Positions 1-8,000 of a DNA stretch of 16,448 nucleotides are shown one piece after another (the first letter of the stretch is position 1; every line of letters begins with the position of its first letter). The stretch is from an uncultured Brevundimonas sp. (lineage in GTDB: Bacteria > Pseudomonadota > Alphaproteobacteria > Caulobacterales > Caulobacteraceae). The stretch covers positions 1 through 16,448 of the forward strand of contig CAMLNT010000033.1 in NCBI GenBank assembly GCA_946481425.1, given 5' to 3'. The notes beneath the pieces are model-generated. The model had not been told where the DNA came from, did no database searches, and saw nothing but the letters and a program-made list of their open reading frames with translations. The translations under genes and the position numbers were made by a program.

Positions 1-533
1 TCCAGCACATCCTCGATGCCCAGGCCCGACTTGGCCGAGCAGAGGACGGCGTCACTGGCGTCGAGGCCGATCACGTCCTCGATCTGGGCCCGGACGCGGT
101 CGGGCTCGGCCGCCGGCAGGTCCACCTTGTTCAGGACCGGCACGATCTCGTGATTGTTGTCGATCGCCTGATAGACGTTCGCCAGCGTCTGGGCCTCCAC
201 GCCCTGCGACGCGTCGACCACCAGAATGCTGCCCTCACACGCCGCCAGCGACCGGGAGACCTCATACGCAAAGTCCACGTGCCCCGGCGTGTCCATCAGG
301 TTGAGCACGTAGTCCTGCCCATCCTTGGCCCGGTAGTTCAGCCGCACGGTCTGCGCCTTGATCGTAATCCCCCGCTCCTGCTCGATCTCCATGTTGTCGA
401 GCACCTGGCTCGTCATCTCGCGCGCCGACAGCCCGCCCGTGTGCTGGATCAGCCGGTCGGACAGCGTCGATTTTCCGTGGTCGATGTGCGCCACGATCGA
501 AAAGTTGCGGATGCGCTCGGTGGGCGTAGGCAT
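1..533 (-). CDS. lepA: Elongation factor 4 (LepA), N-terminal part, cut by window edge
   Basis: This is the first 177 codons of EF-4/LepA, a ribosome-associated GTPase that acts on stalled or mistranslocated elongating ribosomes; the rest lies beyond the left edge. All the G-domain signatures visible here are intact: P-loop AHIDHGKST (about residues 15-23), the switch I segment with RGITIKAQT (about 54-62), DTPGH (81-85), NKVD (135-138) and SAKSG (166-170). The HIDHGKST and RGITIKAQ forms are typical of LepA rather than EF-Tu or EF-G. The ATG at 533 is supported by AAGGAA about 9 bases upstream on the minus strand, and by the family-typical N-terminus, which reaches the P-loop within 15 residues. 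It is divergent from the RND efflux genes, with 163 bases between the starts. Nothing abnormal is seen in the part present. Confidence 0.96.
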   Translation of the reverse strand, partial: MPTPTERIRNFSIVAHIDHGKSTLSDRLIQHTGGLSAREMTSQVLDNMEIEQERGITIKAQTVRLNYRAKDGQDYVLNLMDTPGHVDFAYEVSRSLAACEGSILVVDASQGVEAQTLANVYQAIDNNHEIVPVLNKVDLPAAEPDRVRAQIEDVIGLDASDAVLCSAKSGLGIEDVL

Positions 534-646
534 TTCGGGGAATTCCTTCAGGGCGCGGCCCCTAGCATGCGGGGGGCTGCGACGCCAAGGCGAGGGGTCT
601 CAGTCACAGTTTCTGCTTAAGCTTTGTTCATGTCACGGATCGGTGA

Positions 647-674
647 TTGCGGACGGCGTCGCAACCGCTAGAAG
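647..674 (+). promoter_or_regulatory. Candidate housekeeping promoter for the RND efflux genes
   Basis: TTGCGGA (647-653) and GCTAGAAG (667-674) are separated by 13 bases. The second element matches seven of eight positions of the Caulobacter housekeeping -10 (GCTANAWC, known from the literature). The first matches the TTGACGS -35 only partly. The predicted transcript would begin around 680, leaving a very short leader before the ribosome site at 684-690. This is an inference from motif match and position only. No clear repressor operator was seen in the 163-base divergent region. Confidence 0.35.
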
Positions 675-683
675 GCCGGAACG

Positions 684-690
684 AAAGGGG
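684..690 (+). promoter_or_regulatory. Shine-Dalgarno site deciding the GTG start of the efflux adaptor
   Basis: AAAGGGG lies 6 bases before the GTG at 697. It supports that start over in-frame starts farther upstream, which run back into the lepA coding region. Confidence 0.6.
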
Positions 691-696
691 ACTATC

Positions 697-1833
697 GTGT
701 TCGAAGATTCCGCCCGCCCGTCGCGTCGCCCGCGTTTCGGCAAGCGCACCCAGATCGCCGCCATCGTCATCGCCGTGCTGGCGGTGCTTGTCGTCGCCTT
801 CCTGCTGCTGAGCGGCGGACATGGCGAGGAGAAGGCGCGCCCGACCGGTGGGGCCTCGGCCCAGACGGTTTCCGTGGCGGTGGCCTCGACCCAAGCTCTG
901 GACCGGGTGGTGACGGCGTCCGGAACGGTGTCCGCGTGGGAAGAGGTGCCGGTCGGCGCTGAAACCGGCGGCCTGACGGCAACGGCGGTGCTGACGGACG
1001 AGGGGCGCTACGTCCGGCAGGGCCAGGTTCTGGTCCAACTGAACGATACCCTGCTGCGGGCCCAGCTCCGCCAGCAGGAGGCGTCGGTCCAGGCCGCTCA
1101 GGCCACCCTGTCGCAGGCGGACAACGCCCTGGCCCGCGCCCGCGAGCTGCGGGAACGGGGCTTCCTGGCCCAGGCCGGACTCGACAACGCCATCGCCCAG
1201 CAGGCGACAGCCCAGGCCCAGCTCAACGCCGCGATAGCGGCTCGTGCCGAAACCCAAGCGCGCGTGGCCCAGGCCGCGATCCGCGCGCCGGTCTCGGGCC
1301 TCGTCATCAGCCGCTCGGTGACGCGCGGACAGATCGTCCAGCCGGGATCCGAGCTCTTCCGCATCGTCCGCGATGGCCGCCTCGAGCTCGATGCGCAGGT
1401 GCCGGAAACCGAAATTGCCCTGATCCGCTCGGGCCAGTCGGCGACCGTCCGCTCCGACGACGTCGGTGAGACGTCCGGCAGCGTCCGTCTGGTGACGCCG
1501 GAGGTCGACCCTGAGACTCGTCTGGGCGTGGCCCGGATTTCACTGTTGTCGGGCGGGGGTCTGCGCCCGGGCATGTTCGCCCGGGCCGAGATCGCGGTCG
1601 GCGCGGCGCCCGCGGTCGTGGTGCCAAGCGCCTCGATCATCTACCGCGAGAACCGGGCCGGCGTTTACGTCTTGGCCGATGGGGGCGTCGCGAGGTTCCA
1701 AGAGGTGACGGTGCTGGCGCGGCGTGACGACTTCACCTCGGTCGACGGCCTGGCCGCCGGCACGCGGGTGGTCGTCGAAGGCGCCGGCTTCCTCGGCGAC
1801 GGCGACCGGGTCACCGTCGCTCCGGCTCAGTAG
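697..1833 (+). CDS. RND efflux pump periplasmic adaptor (membrane fusion protein)
   Basis: This 378-residue protein is the periplasmic adaptor that links an inner-membrane RND transporter to an outer-membrane channel. After a short basic N-terminus it has one membrane anchor (about residues 20-39) and no lipobox. Then come the two halves of the barrel-sandwich (lipoyl-like) domain (about 85-117 and 197-225), split by an Ala/Gln-rich alpha-helical hairpin (about 122-195). A beta-barrel domain (about 230-302) and a membrane-proximal domain follow. The segments AAIRAPVSGLV and GLRPGMFARAEI are typical of the family. The GTG at 697 is chosen because a ribosome site precedes it and the anchor then lies near the N-terminus; the open frame extends upstream to 358 only by reading through lepA. 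The transporter gene follows after 9 bases, so the two are surely co-transcribed. The substrate cannot be read from the sequence. Confidence 0.93.
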   Translation: MFEDSARPSRRPRFGKRTQIAAIVIAVLAVLVVAFLLLSGGHGEEKARPTGGASAQTVSVAVASTQALDRVVTASGTVSAWEEVPVGAETGGLTATAVLTDEGRYVRQGQVLVQLNDTLLRAQLRQQEASVQAAQATLSQADNALARARELRERGFLAQAGLDNAIAQQATAQAQLNAAIAARAETQARVAQAAIRAPVSGLVISRSVTRGQIVQPGSELFRIVRDGRLELDAQVPETEIALIRSGQSATVRSDDVGETSGSVRLVTPEVDPETRLGVARISLLSGGGLRPGMFARAEIAVGAAPAVVVPSASIIYRENRAGVYVLADGGVARFQEVTVLARRDDFTSVDGLAAGTRVVVEGAGFLGDGDRVTVAPAQ

Positions 1834-1842
1834 GAACCGGCC

Positions 1843-4800
1843 ATGAACCAGATTTCCTCCTGGTCGATCCGGAACCCGATTCCGATCATCCTGATGTTCA
1901 TCATCCTGACCGTCGCAGGGACGGTCGGGTTCTTCTCCATGCGGGTCAACAACAACCCGGACATCGATTTTCCGCTCGTGGCGGTTACGGCGGTGCGCCC
2001 CGGCGCCGCGCCCGCCGAGATGGAAGTCCAGGTCACTCGCCTGATCGAAGACTCCCTGACGACCCTCTCGGGCGTCCGCAACATTACCTCGACCATCACC
2101 GACGGGGTCTCCTCGACCATCATCGAGTTCGAGCTCGGCGTTGATACGGAACGGGCCACCAACGACGTCCGCAACGCCATGAGCGGCGTGCGCTCCAGCC
2201 TGCCCCAGGACATGCAGGAACCGGCGGTCCAGCGCATCGACATCACGGGGGACCCCCTGATCACCTATGTGGTCCGGTCGCCGACAATGACGCCGGAAGA
2301 GCTGAGCTGGTTCGTCGACAACGAGGTCAGCCGACGCCTGCTGGCCTTGGGCGGCGTCGGTGAGGTCAACCGTCAGGGTGGGGTCGATCGCGAGATCCGC
2401 GTCGAGCTGGATCCGGACCGGCTGGCCGCCCGGGGCGTCACGGCGGCTGCGGTCAGCCAGGCCCTGACCGCGGTCAACAATGACCTCCCCGGCGGGCGGG
2501 TGACAGTGGGCGGATCCGAACGCTCGATCCGGACTCTCGGATCCGCTGGCTCGATCGAACAGCTGCGCGACACCCTCATCCCGCTCCAGGGCGGCGGCAC
2601 GGTTCGGCTGGGTGACCTCGGCCGGGTCGAGGATAGCTGGTCCGAGCCACGCCGGCTTGCGCGCCACAACGGCGCCGAGGTGGTGACCTTCAACTTCCTG
2701 CGCTCTCGCGACGGGTCGGAAGTCGATGTCGCCAAGGACGTGCGCGCGGAGATCGCCCGCATCGATGCGGAACGCGAGGACCTGACGATCGAGCAAATCC
2801 AGGCCAACGTCGAATACATCGAGGAAAGCTATCTGGCTTCGCTTGAGGCGCTTGGACTTGGCGCGTTGCTGGCCGTCATAGTCGTCTTCGTGTTTTTGCG
2901 GGACTGGCGCGCGACCGCCATCGCCGCAGTGGCCATGCCCCTGTCCCTCATCCCGACCTTTGCCGTCATGGCGCCCCTTGGCCAGTCGCTCAACGGCGTC
3001 ACCCTGCTGGCCCTGTCGCTGACCATCGGCATCCTCGTCGACGACGCGATCGTGGAGATCGAGAACATCGTCCGGCACATGCGCCAGGGCAACAAGACGC
3101 CTTACGACGCTTCGATGGAGGCGGCCGACGAGATCGGTCTGGCCGTGGTCGCGACAACCGCGACCATCGTGGCGGTCTTCGCCCCGGTCGGTTTCATGCC
3201 GGGCATCGTGGGCCAGTTCTTCAAGGCGTTCGCACTGGCGGCTTGCGTTTCGGTGCTTTTCTCGCTGCTGGTCGCGCGAACCATCACGCCGCTGATGGCC
3301 GCCTATATGCTGAAGGCCGACACCAGCCTGGAGCACAAGGACCCCTTCTGGATGCCGCCGTATCTGAAGGGGCTGACCTGGTGCCTCCAGAACCGATGGA
3401 AGGTGTTCGCCATGGGCACGGTCATGCTCATCGGCTGTCTGGTTATCGCAGGGATGGCGCTGCGGTTTGAGTTCATCCCGGCGGGCGACCAGTCTCGCGC
3501 CTCATGGGCGGTGGAACTTCCCCCTGGAGCGACCCTGCGCCAGACGGACGCCGTCGTGCAGCGGGTAACCCGAGAACTGGAAGCGCGCGATGAGGTTCTG
3601 TCCGTCTATGCCGCCGTCGGCGGGCAGTCGCCGAACCAGGCCAACCTCTACGCCGACCTCGTCGAACCCGGGGAGCGCTCCCTGACGCAGCTGGAATTCC
3701 AGCGAGAGATGGTCGACCAGTGGCAGGCCATCCCCGGGGCCCGGATCGGCGCCGGCGCGGCCCAGCAGGGCGGCGGGCCGTCGGACGGCACGCGCTACAC
3801 CTTCTCGATCGTCGGCGACAACGGCCAGATCCTGGAAGAGGCCGCGCGTGCGGTCGAGGCCGAGATGCGTCAGGTCCCGGGCCTGGCGAACGTGATCAAC
3901 ACCGCCGCGATTGCGCGTCCGGAAATCCTGATCACGCCGCGGCCGGATCAGGCGGCGCTGGCAGGCGTCTCGGTCGGGTCGATCTCCCAGACCGTCCGCG
4001 TCGCCACCATCGGCGATGTCGAGCAGAACCTGCCCAAGTACAACCTCGGGGACCGCCAGGTCCCTATCCGGCTGATGCTGTCCGAGGCCGCGCGCGAAGA
4101 CCTGTCGGTCATCGAGAACCTGAGGGTGCCGACCAACACGGGTCAGGCCGTGCCGCTGAGCGCGGTGGCGGACGTCACCTTCGGCGCCGGGCCTGCCTCG
4201 GTCAGCCGCCAGGACCGTGCTCGGGTCGCCACGATCACCGCCGAACTGGACGGCATCGTCTCGGGCGAGGCCGCGGCGCGAGTCAATCAGCTGGAGTCCG
4301 TGCGCAACCTGCCCGACGGCGTGCGCCAGACTCCGGCTGGCGACGCCGAGTTCATGGCCGAGCTGGCCACCGGTTTCGCCATGGCCTTCGTTTCGGGGCT
4401 TATGCTGATGTACGCGGTGCTGGTCCTGCTGTTCAAAAGCTTCTCCTACCCCATCACCATCATGGCCTCGCTGCCGCTGGCGATCGGGGGCGCCATCGTG
4501 GGTCTGGTGATCGGCCAGTCGAGCTTCTCGATGCCCAGCCTGATCGGCTTCCTGATGCTGATGGGCATCGCGGCCAAGAACTCGGTCCTGCTCGTGGACT
4601 ACATCATCATCGCCGAAAAGGGCGGAATGCGCCGCTGGGACGCCATCATGGACGCCGCCCACAAGCGGGCGCGGCCGATCATCATGACCACCTTCGCGAT
4701 GGGCGCCGGCATGGTGCCGATCGCCATGGGCTGGGGCGCCGACGTGGAGTTCCGTCAGCCAATGGCCATCGCGGTTCTGGGCGGGCTGATCTCCTCGACC

Positions 4801-4932
4801 TTCCTGTCTCTGCTGTTCATTCCGCCGATCTTCACCATCGTCGACGACCTGTCCGGCTGGGCGCGGCGCGTGATCACGCGCAAGGCTCGCGAGGGCCAGG
4901 GGCCGGTCGTTCAGCAGCCGCTGGTCGAGTAG
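1843..4932 (+). CDS. RND efflux transporter, HAE1/AcrB-type inner-membrane permease
   Basis: This 1029-residue proton-driven efflux transporter has the usual length of the hydrophobe/amphiphile RND family. It shows the duplicated layout: TM1 (about 10-32), a first periplasmic porter/docking region (about 33-330), TM2-6 (about 335-490), TM7 (about 520-540), a second periplasmic region, and TM8-12 (about 842-1005). Proton-relay residues are present: Asp400 and Asp401 in LVDDAIVEIEN of TM4 (equivalent to AcrB D407/D408) and Lys912 in GIAAKNSVLLVDY of TM10 (equivalent to AcrB K940). The N-terminal segment NNNPDIDFPLVAVTAVRPGA is characteristic of the family. It should form a trimer with the upstream adaptor. 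No outer-membrane factor or regulator gene adjoins, so a TolC-like partner must be encoded elsewhere. AGGAA at 1832-1836 overlaps the adaptor stop. The gene ends one base before the convergent ThDP-enzyme gene. Confidence 0.95.
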   Translation: MNQISSWSIRNPIPIILMFIILTVAGTVGFFSMRVNNNPDIDFPLVAVTAVRPGAAPAEMEVQVTRLIEDSLTTLSGVRNITSTITDGVSSTIIEFELGVDTERATNDVRNAMSGVRSSLPQDMQEPAVQRIDITGDPLITYVVRSPTMTPEELSWFVDNEVSRRLLALGGVGEVNRQGGVDREIRVELDPDRLAARGVTAAAVSQALTAVNNDLPGGRVTVGGSERSIRTLGSAGSIEQLRDTLIPLQGGGTVRLGDLGRVEDSWSEPRRLARHNGAEVVTFNFLRSRDGSEVDVAKDVRAEIARIDAEREDLTIEQIQANVEYIEESYLASLEALGLGALLAVIVVFVFLRDWRATAIAAVAMPLSLIPTFAVMAPLGQSLNGVTLLALSLTIGILVDDAIVEIENIVRHMRQGNKTPYDASMEAADEIGLAVVATTATIVAVFAPVGFMPGIVGQFFKAFALAACVSVLFSLLVARTITPLMAAYMLKADTSLEHKDPFWMPPYLKGLTWCLQNRWKVFAMGTVMLIGCLVIAGMALRFEFIPAGDQSRASWAVELPPGATLRQTDAVVQRVTRELEARDEVLSVYAAVGGQSPNQANLYADLVEPGERSLTQLEFQREMVDQWQAIPGARIGAGAAQQGGGPSDGTRYTFSIVGDNGQILEEAARAVEAEMRQVPGLANVINTAAIARPEILITPRPDQAALAGVSVGSISQTVRVATIGDVEQNLPKYNLGDRQVPIRLMLSEAAREDLSVIENLRVPTNTGQAVPLSAVADVTFGAGPASVSRQDRARVATITAELDGIVSGEAAARVNQLESVRNLPDGVRQTPAGDAEFMAELATGFAMAFVSGLMLMYAVLVLLFKSFSYPITIMASLPLAIGGAIVGLVIGQSSFSMPSLIGFLMLMGIAAKNSVLLVDYIIIAEKGGMRRWDAIMDAAHKRARPIIMTTFAMGAGMVPIAMGWGADVEFRQPMAIAVLGGLISSTFLSLLFIPPIFTIVDDLSGWARRVITRKAREGQGPVVQQPLVE

Positions 4933-4933
4933 A

Positions 4934-6586
4934 TCAGCCGCCGCGCAGCGCGGTGATCGTGCGGCCGGGGGCGATGTCCTCGGCCGAGGTGATCAGGTGA
5001 ATCAGGCCGCCGTTCGGCGCGGCGATCGCGGCGTCCAGGGCCTCGCGGAACCCGGCCGTGGCCTCGACGCGCCAAGCGTCCAGACCAAAGGCGCGGGCGA
5101 GCGCAGCGAAGTCCGGGTTCTTGAGGTCGGTGCCCGATACCCGCGCGGGATAGTCCCGCTCCTGATGCATGCGGATCGTGCCGTAGGTGCCGTTGTCGAC
5201 AACCACGAAGACGGCGCGGGCGTCGTACTGGCGCAGCGTGGCGAGCTCCTGGACCAGCATCATGAAATCGCCGTCGCCGGCGACGTTCACGACCAGCCGG
5301 TTCGGCTCGACGATGGCGGCGCCGACGGCGGCCGGGACGCCGTAGCCCATGGCGCCCGAAGTCGGGGCCAACTGGGTCTTGGGCGCCTGATGCGGGAAGA
5401 AGCGATGGAGCCAGGCGGCGAAGTTGCCCGCGCCGTTGGTGACGATCGCGTCGTCCGGCAGGGCGTCGCGGAGAACGCCCATGATCTCGCTCATGTTCAC
5501 CTCGCCGGTGACGGAGACCGGCTGGATGAAGGCTTCGAACTCGGCGTGGGTTTCTGGTCCGTGAGACCAGGTTCGGCCTGGCTCGAGCGTCGCGATGGCG
5601 CCGGCGGCGAGCGACACGTCGGCGGCGGCCGCGATGGCCGTCGGCCAGACGCGGTTCAGCTCTTCGGGACCCGGGTGGATGTGGACCAGTGTTTGGCCGG
5701 TCGTCCCGCGATCCAGCAGCGAGTAGCCCTGGGTCGGATTCTCTCCCAGCCGGGCGCCGATGGCCAGGATCAGGTCGGCGTCCTTGACCCGCTGGACCAA
5801 TTTCGGGTTCGGTCCCAGACCGAGGTCGCCCGCGTAGCAGGGACGGCGGTTGTCGATCAGGTCCTTGCGGCGGAACGACAGTGCGACCGGCAGGCCAAGA
5901 CGCTCGGCCCAGTCGGCCAGACCGGATGCAGCCTCGGCCGTCCAGCCCGAGCCGCCGAGAACCACCATCGGGCGCTCGGCCTGGGCAAGGCGCTCGCCGA
6001 TGCGCGCCAGGGCGCCTGGGTCGAGCGCGGACCGGGCCGGTTCGACCGCGCGAACCGGAGCTGGGCCGCCATTCGAATGCAGGATGTCTTCTGGCAGGGC
6101 CACGACGACCGGACCCATCCTGCCCTGCAGCGCCGTGGCGAAGGCGCGCTCGACGATCTCGGTGGTCCGCTCGGGGCTCTCGATCTCGGTCGCCCACTTG
6201 GCCAGGCCGCCGAAGACCTCGCGGTAATCGACCTCCTGAAAGGCGCCACGGCCGCGGTCGGCCAGACCGACCTGGCCAACGAACAGGATCATCGGGGTCG
6301 AATCCTGATGGGCCGTGTGGACGCCGATCGAGGCATGGGTCGCGCCCGGGCCGCGGGTGACCATGCAGACGCCCGGCTTGCCCGTCAGCTTGCCGTAGGC
6401 CTCGGCCATGTTGGCCGCGCCGGCCTCGTGGCGGCAGATGACCAGCCTGATCCGGTCGCGCACGTCATACAGGGCGTCCAGCACGGCGAGATAGCTCTCG
6501 CCGGGCACGCAGAAGACGTGATCGACGCCGTTCATCACAAGGGTCTCGACGAGGCGGCGGGCGGCGGTGTCAGGCGCTTGGCTCAT
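4934..6586 (-). CDS. ThDP-dependent enzyme, acetolactate synthase-like superfamily
   Basis: This 550-residue protein belongs to the thiamine diphosphate-dependent decarboxylase/synthase superfamily (acetolactate synthase large subunit, glyoxylate carboligase and relatives). The N-terminal Pyr domain (about 1-170) has PGE (28-30) and the catalytic-type glutamate in RHEAGAANMAEAYG (Glu54), which activates the cofactor. A central domain (about 190-330) follows. The C-terminal PP domain has SGAMGYGVPAAVGA (410-423) and the Mg/ThDP motif, GDG at 438-440 with Asn465 in VVDNGTYGT. No small regulatory subunit or branched-chain amino acid gene is adjacent, so I do not call it ilvB. It may be a catabolic or undefined 2-oxoacid enzyme. 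The ATG at 6586 has no clear Shine-Dalgarno site, but a -10-like GCTAGAGC lies 6 bases upstream. Superfamily is secure; the reaction is unknown. Confidence 0.88.
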   Translation of the reverse strand: MSQAPDTAARRLVETLVMNGVDHVFCVPGESYLAVLDALYDVRDRIRLVICRHEAGAANMAEAYGKLTGKPGVCMVTRGPGATHASIGVHTAHQDSTPMILFVGQVGLADRGRGAFQEVDYREVFGGLAKWATEIESPERTTEIVERAFATALQGRMGPVVVALPEDILHSNGGPAPVRAVEPARSALDPGALARIGERLAQAERPMVVLGGSGWTAEAASGLADWAERLGLPVALSFRRKDLIDNRRPCYAGDLGLGPNPKLVQRVKDADLILAIGARLGENPTQGYSLLDRGTTGQTLVHIHPGPEELNRVWPTAIAAAADVSLAAGAIATLEPGRTWSHGPETHAEFEAFIQPVSVTGEVNMSEIMGVLRDALPDDAIVTNGAGNFAAWLHRFFPHQAPKTQLAPTSGAMGYGVPAAVGAAIVEPNRLVVNVAGDGDFMMLVQELATLRQYDARAVFVVVDNGTYGTIRMHQERDYPARVSGTDLKNPDFAALARAFGLDAWRVEATAGFREALDAAIAAPNGGLIHLITSAEDIAPGRTITALRGG

Positions 6587-6692
6587 GGCGCGGCTCTAGC
6601 GTCAAATCGTCAGGGACGCGAGCCCGTGGCTTGACAGTAGCCTAAGGGCGGGGCGCCATGGCTGTGTCCGCTGACGGACTTTGCACCGAGAC

Positions 6693-6699
6693 AGGGAGG
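6693..6699 (+). promoter_or_regulatory. Shine-Dalgarno site deciding the YegP-type start
   Basis: AGGGAGG ends 6 bases before the ATG at 6706. It favours that start over the in-frame ATG at 6658, which would add 16 residues outside the conserved domain. Confidence 0.7.
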
Positions 6700-6705
6700 C
6701 GCCCG

Positions 6706-6882
6706 ATGGCCCACAAGTTCGAAATCTACAAGGACAAGGCCGGGGAATACCGGGTGCGGTTCAAGTACAATTCCGAAACGATCTTCTCGACCGAAGGCTA
6801 CAGCTCCAAGGCGTCGGCGCAGAACGCGATCGAGTCGATCAAGAAGAACGGGCCGGGCGCGCCGACCGAGGACAACAGCTAG
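6706..6882 (+). CDS. DUF1508/YegP-type small protein
   Basis: This 58-residue protein consists almost entirely of one DUF1508 module. It opens with KFEIYKDKAGEYRVRFKYN and continues with the Glu-Gly-Tyr turn and SKASAQNAIESIKKN, the conserved core of YegP-like proteins. The module folds as a small beta-sheet with one helix. E. coli YegP carries two copies; this has one, as many alphaproteobacterial members do. The molecular role is not established. The start at 6706 is chosen for its strong ribosome site and because the domain begins at once. The TAG stop (6880-6882) interlocks with the stop of the convergent acyl-CoA dehydrogenase gene, sharing bases of a CTAG palindrome. A TTGACA hexamer lies at 6631-6636 but no matching -10 was recognised, so the promoter is unresolved. 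Confidence 0.87.
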   Translation: MAHKFEIYKDKAGEYRVRFKYNSETIFSTEGYSSKASAQNAIESIKKNGPGAPTEDNS

Positions 6883-7997
6883 TAGCCGCCGGCTTTCGCA
6901 ACGATTTCAGCGTGGTGGCTCCAGTCGCCGAAGAGTTCCTGGGCCACCCGCATGCGCTTCATGTAGAGCCCCACATCGAACTCGTCGGTCATACCGACGC
7001 CGCCGTGCATCTGAACCGCTTCCTGGACAGCCAGTTCGCCGGATTTTCCGGCCCGCGCCTTGGCGACCGAGGCCAGTATCGAGGCGTCGGGCGAGCCCGC
7101 GTCGATGGCCTGCAAGGCCTTGATGATAATGGCTTGGGTGATCTCCAGCTCGGCATAGAGATGGGCCGCGCGGTGCTGCAGGGACTGGAACTCGCCGATG
7201 GCTTTTCCGAACTGCTTGCGGTCGCGCAGGTAGGCCATGGTGAGGTCGAAGGCGGCGCCGGCGGCGCCGGCCATTTCGGCCGCGACGGACGCCCGGCCAA
7301 GGTCAAGAACGCGATGAAGGAGTTTTCCGTCGGCTGAGCCGAGAAGCGCGTCGGCGTCGACGGAAACATTTGTCAGATCAATGCGCGCCGCGTTGTGGGC
7401 GTCGACCATGGCGGTCCGCTCGATCTTGACCCCTGTTGTGCTCGAAGGGTCAACAAGGAACAGCCCAAGGCCATCGTCTGTCCGGGCCGCGACGATCAGG
7501 ACATCGGCGATGTGGCCGTCGACGACCAGGGCCTTGGAGCCGTTCAGCTTCCAGCCGTTGCCCGAGCGCTCGGCGCGGGTCTCGATCTTTTCAGGCCGGT
7601 GCTTGGCGCCTTCGTCGAGGGCCAGCGCCGCGATGGCCTCGCCCGCCGCGAAGCGGGGCAGCCAGTCGGCCTTCTGGGCGTCCGAGCCGCCGTCCGAGAG
7701 GGCTCGGGCCGCCAGCACACCGGTCGACAGGAAGGGCGAGGGGGTCAGGTTGCGGCCGATGGCCTGGGCCACGACCCCGACCTCGACGGCGCCGAGGCCC
7801 GAGCCGCCGTGCTCCTCGGGGATCAGGACGCCGGCGAAACCCATCTCGCCGAAGGCCCTCCAGAGGTCGCGCGAGACGCCGTCGGCGTCTTTCGAGTCAC
7901 GGAGCTGACGCAGGTGGGCGATGGGTGCGTTTTCGGCCATGAAGCCTTGGGCGGCCTCGGCCAGCATGGTCTGCTCTTCGGTCAGGATCAGCGGCAT
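6879..7997 (-). CDS. Acyl-CoA dehydrogenase family protein, probable non-catalytic (FAD-binding) subunit
   Basis: This 372-residue protein has the three-part acyl-CoA dehydrogenase fold: N-terminal helices (about 1-115), a central beta domain (about 120-220) and C-terminal helices (about 225-372). It keeps the dimer-interface FAD motif RDRKQFGKAIGEFQ (about 258-271) and QMHGGVGMTDEFDVG (about 329-343). It lacks the usual TEPxAGSD segment of the central domain, where ALALDEGAKHRPEK stands instead. At the helix-G position where isovaleryl- and long-chain-type enzymes carry the catalytic Glu (ER) it has Gly234-Arg235. No C-terminal EGTS glutamate is present; the end reads ELFGDWSHHAEI. The gene begins 3 bases after the stop of the next dehydrogenase, which has the complementary features, so the two probably form one heteromeric enzyme like mycobacterial ChsE-type pairs. 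Substrate is unknown. Confidence 0.9.
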   Translation of the reverse strand: MPLILTEEQTMLAEAAQGFMAENAPIAHLRQLRDSKDADGVSRDLWRAFGEMGFAGVLIPEEHGGSGLGAVEVGVVAQAIGRNLTPSPFLSTGVLAARALSDGGSDAQKADWLPRFAAGEAIAALALDEGAKHRPEKIETRAERSGNGWKLNGSKALVVDGHIADVLIVAARTDDGLGLFLVDPSSTTGVKIERTAMVDAHNAARIDLTNVSVDADALLGSADGKLLHRVLDLGRASVAAEMAGAAGAAFDLTMAYLRDRKQFGKAIGEFQSLQHRAAHLYAELEITQAIIIKALQAIDAGSPDASILASVAKARAGKSGELAVQEAVQMHGGVGMTDEFDVGLYMKRMRVAQELFGDWSHHAEIVAKAGGY

Positions 7998-8000
7998 GGA

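Noticed and set aside
358..696. Upstream extension of the efflux adaptor frame
   Set aside because: It overlaps the 5' part of lepA on the other strand and would put the membrane anchor after residue 130. The GTG at 697 has a proper ribosome site.
1540..3336. 598-codon open frame antisense to the RND genes
   Set aside because: GC-rich coding DNA leaves long stop-free antisense frames. The translation is Arg/Asp/Gly/His-rich, low in hydrophobics, and spans the adaptor-transporter junction without motifs.
4997..6634. 545-codon open frame antisense to the ThDP enzyme
   Set aside because: The sense strand encodes a complete, motif-rich enzyme. The antisense product has shadow-like composition and no recognisable domain.
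6631..6636. Consensus TTGACA hexamer upstream of the YegP-type gene, considered as a promoter
   Set aside because: No acceptable -10 is found at either the sigma-70 or the Caulobacter-type spacing, so the hexamer alone was not called.
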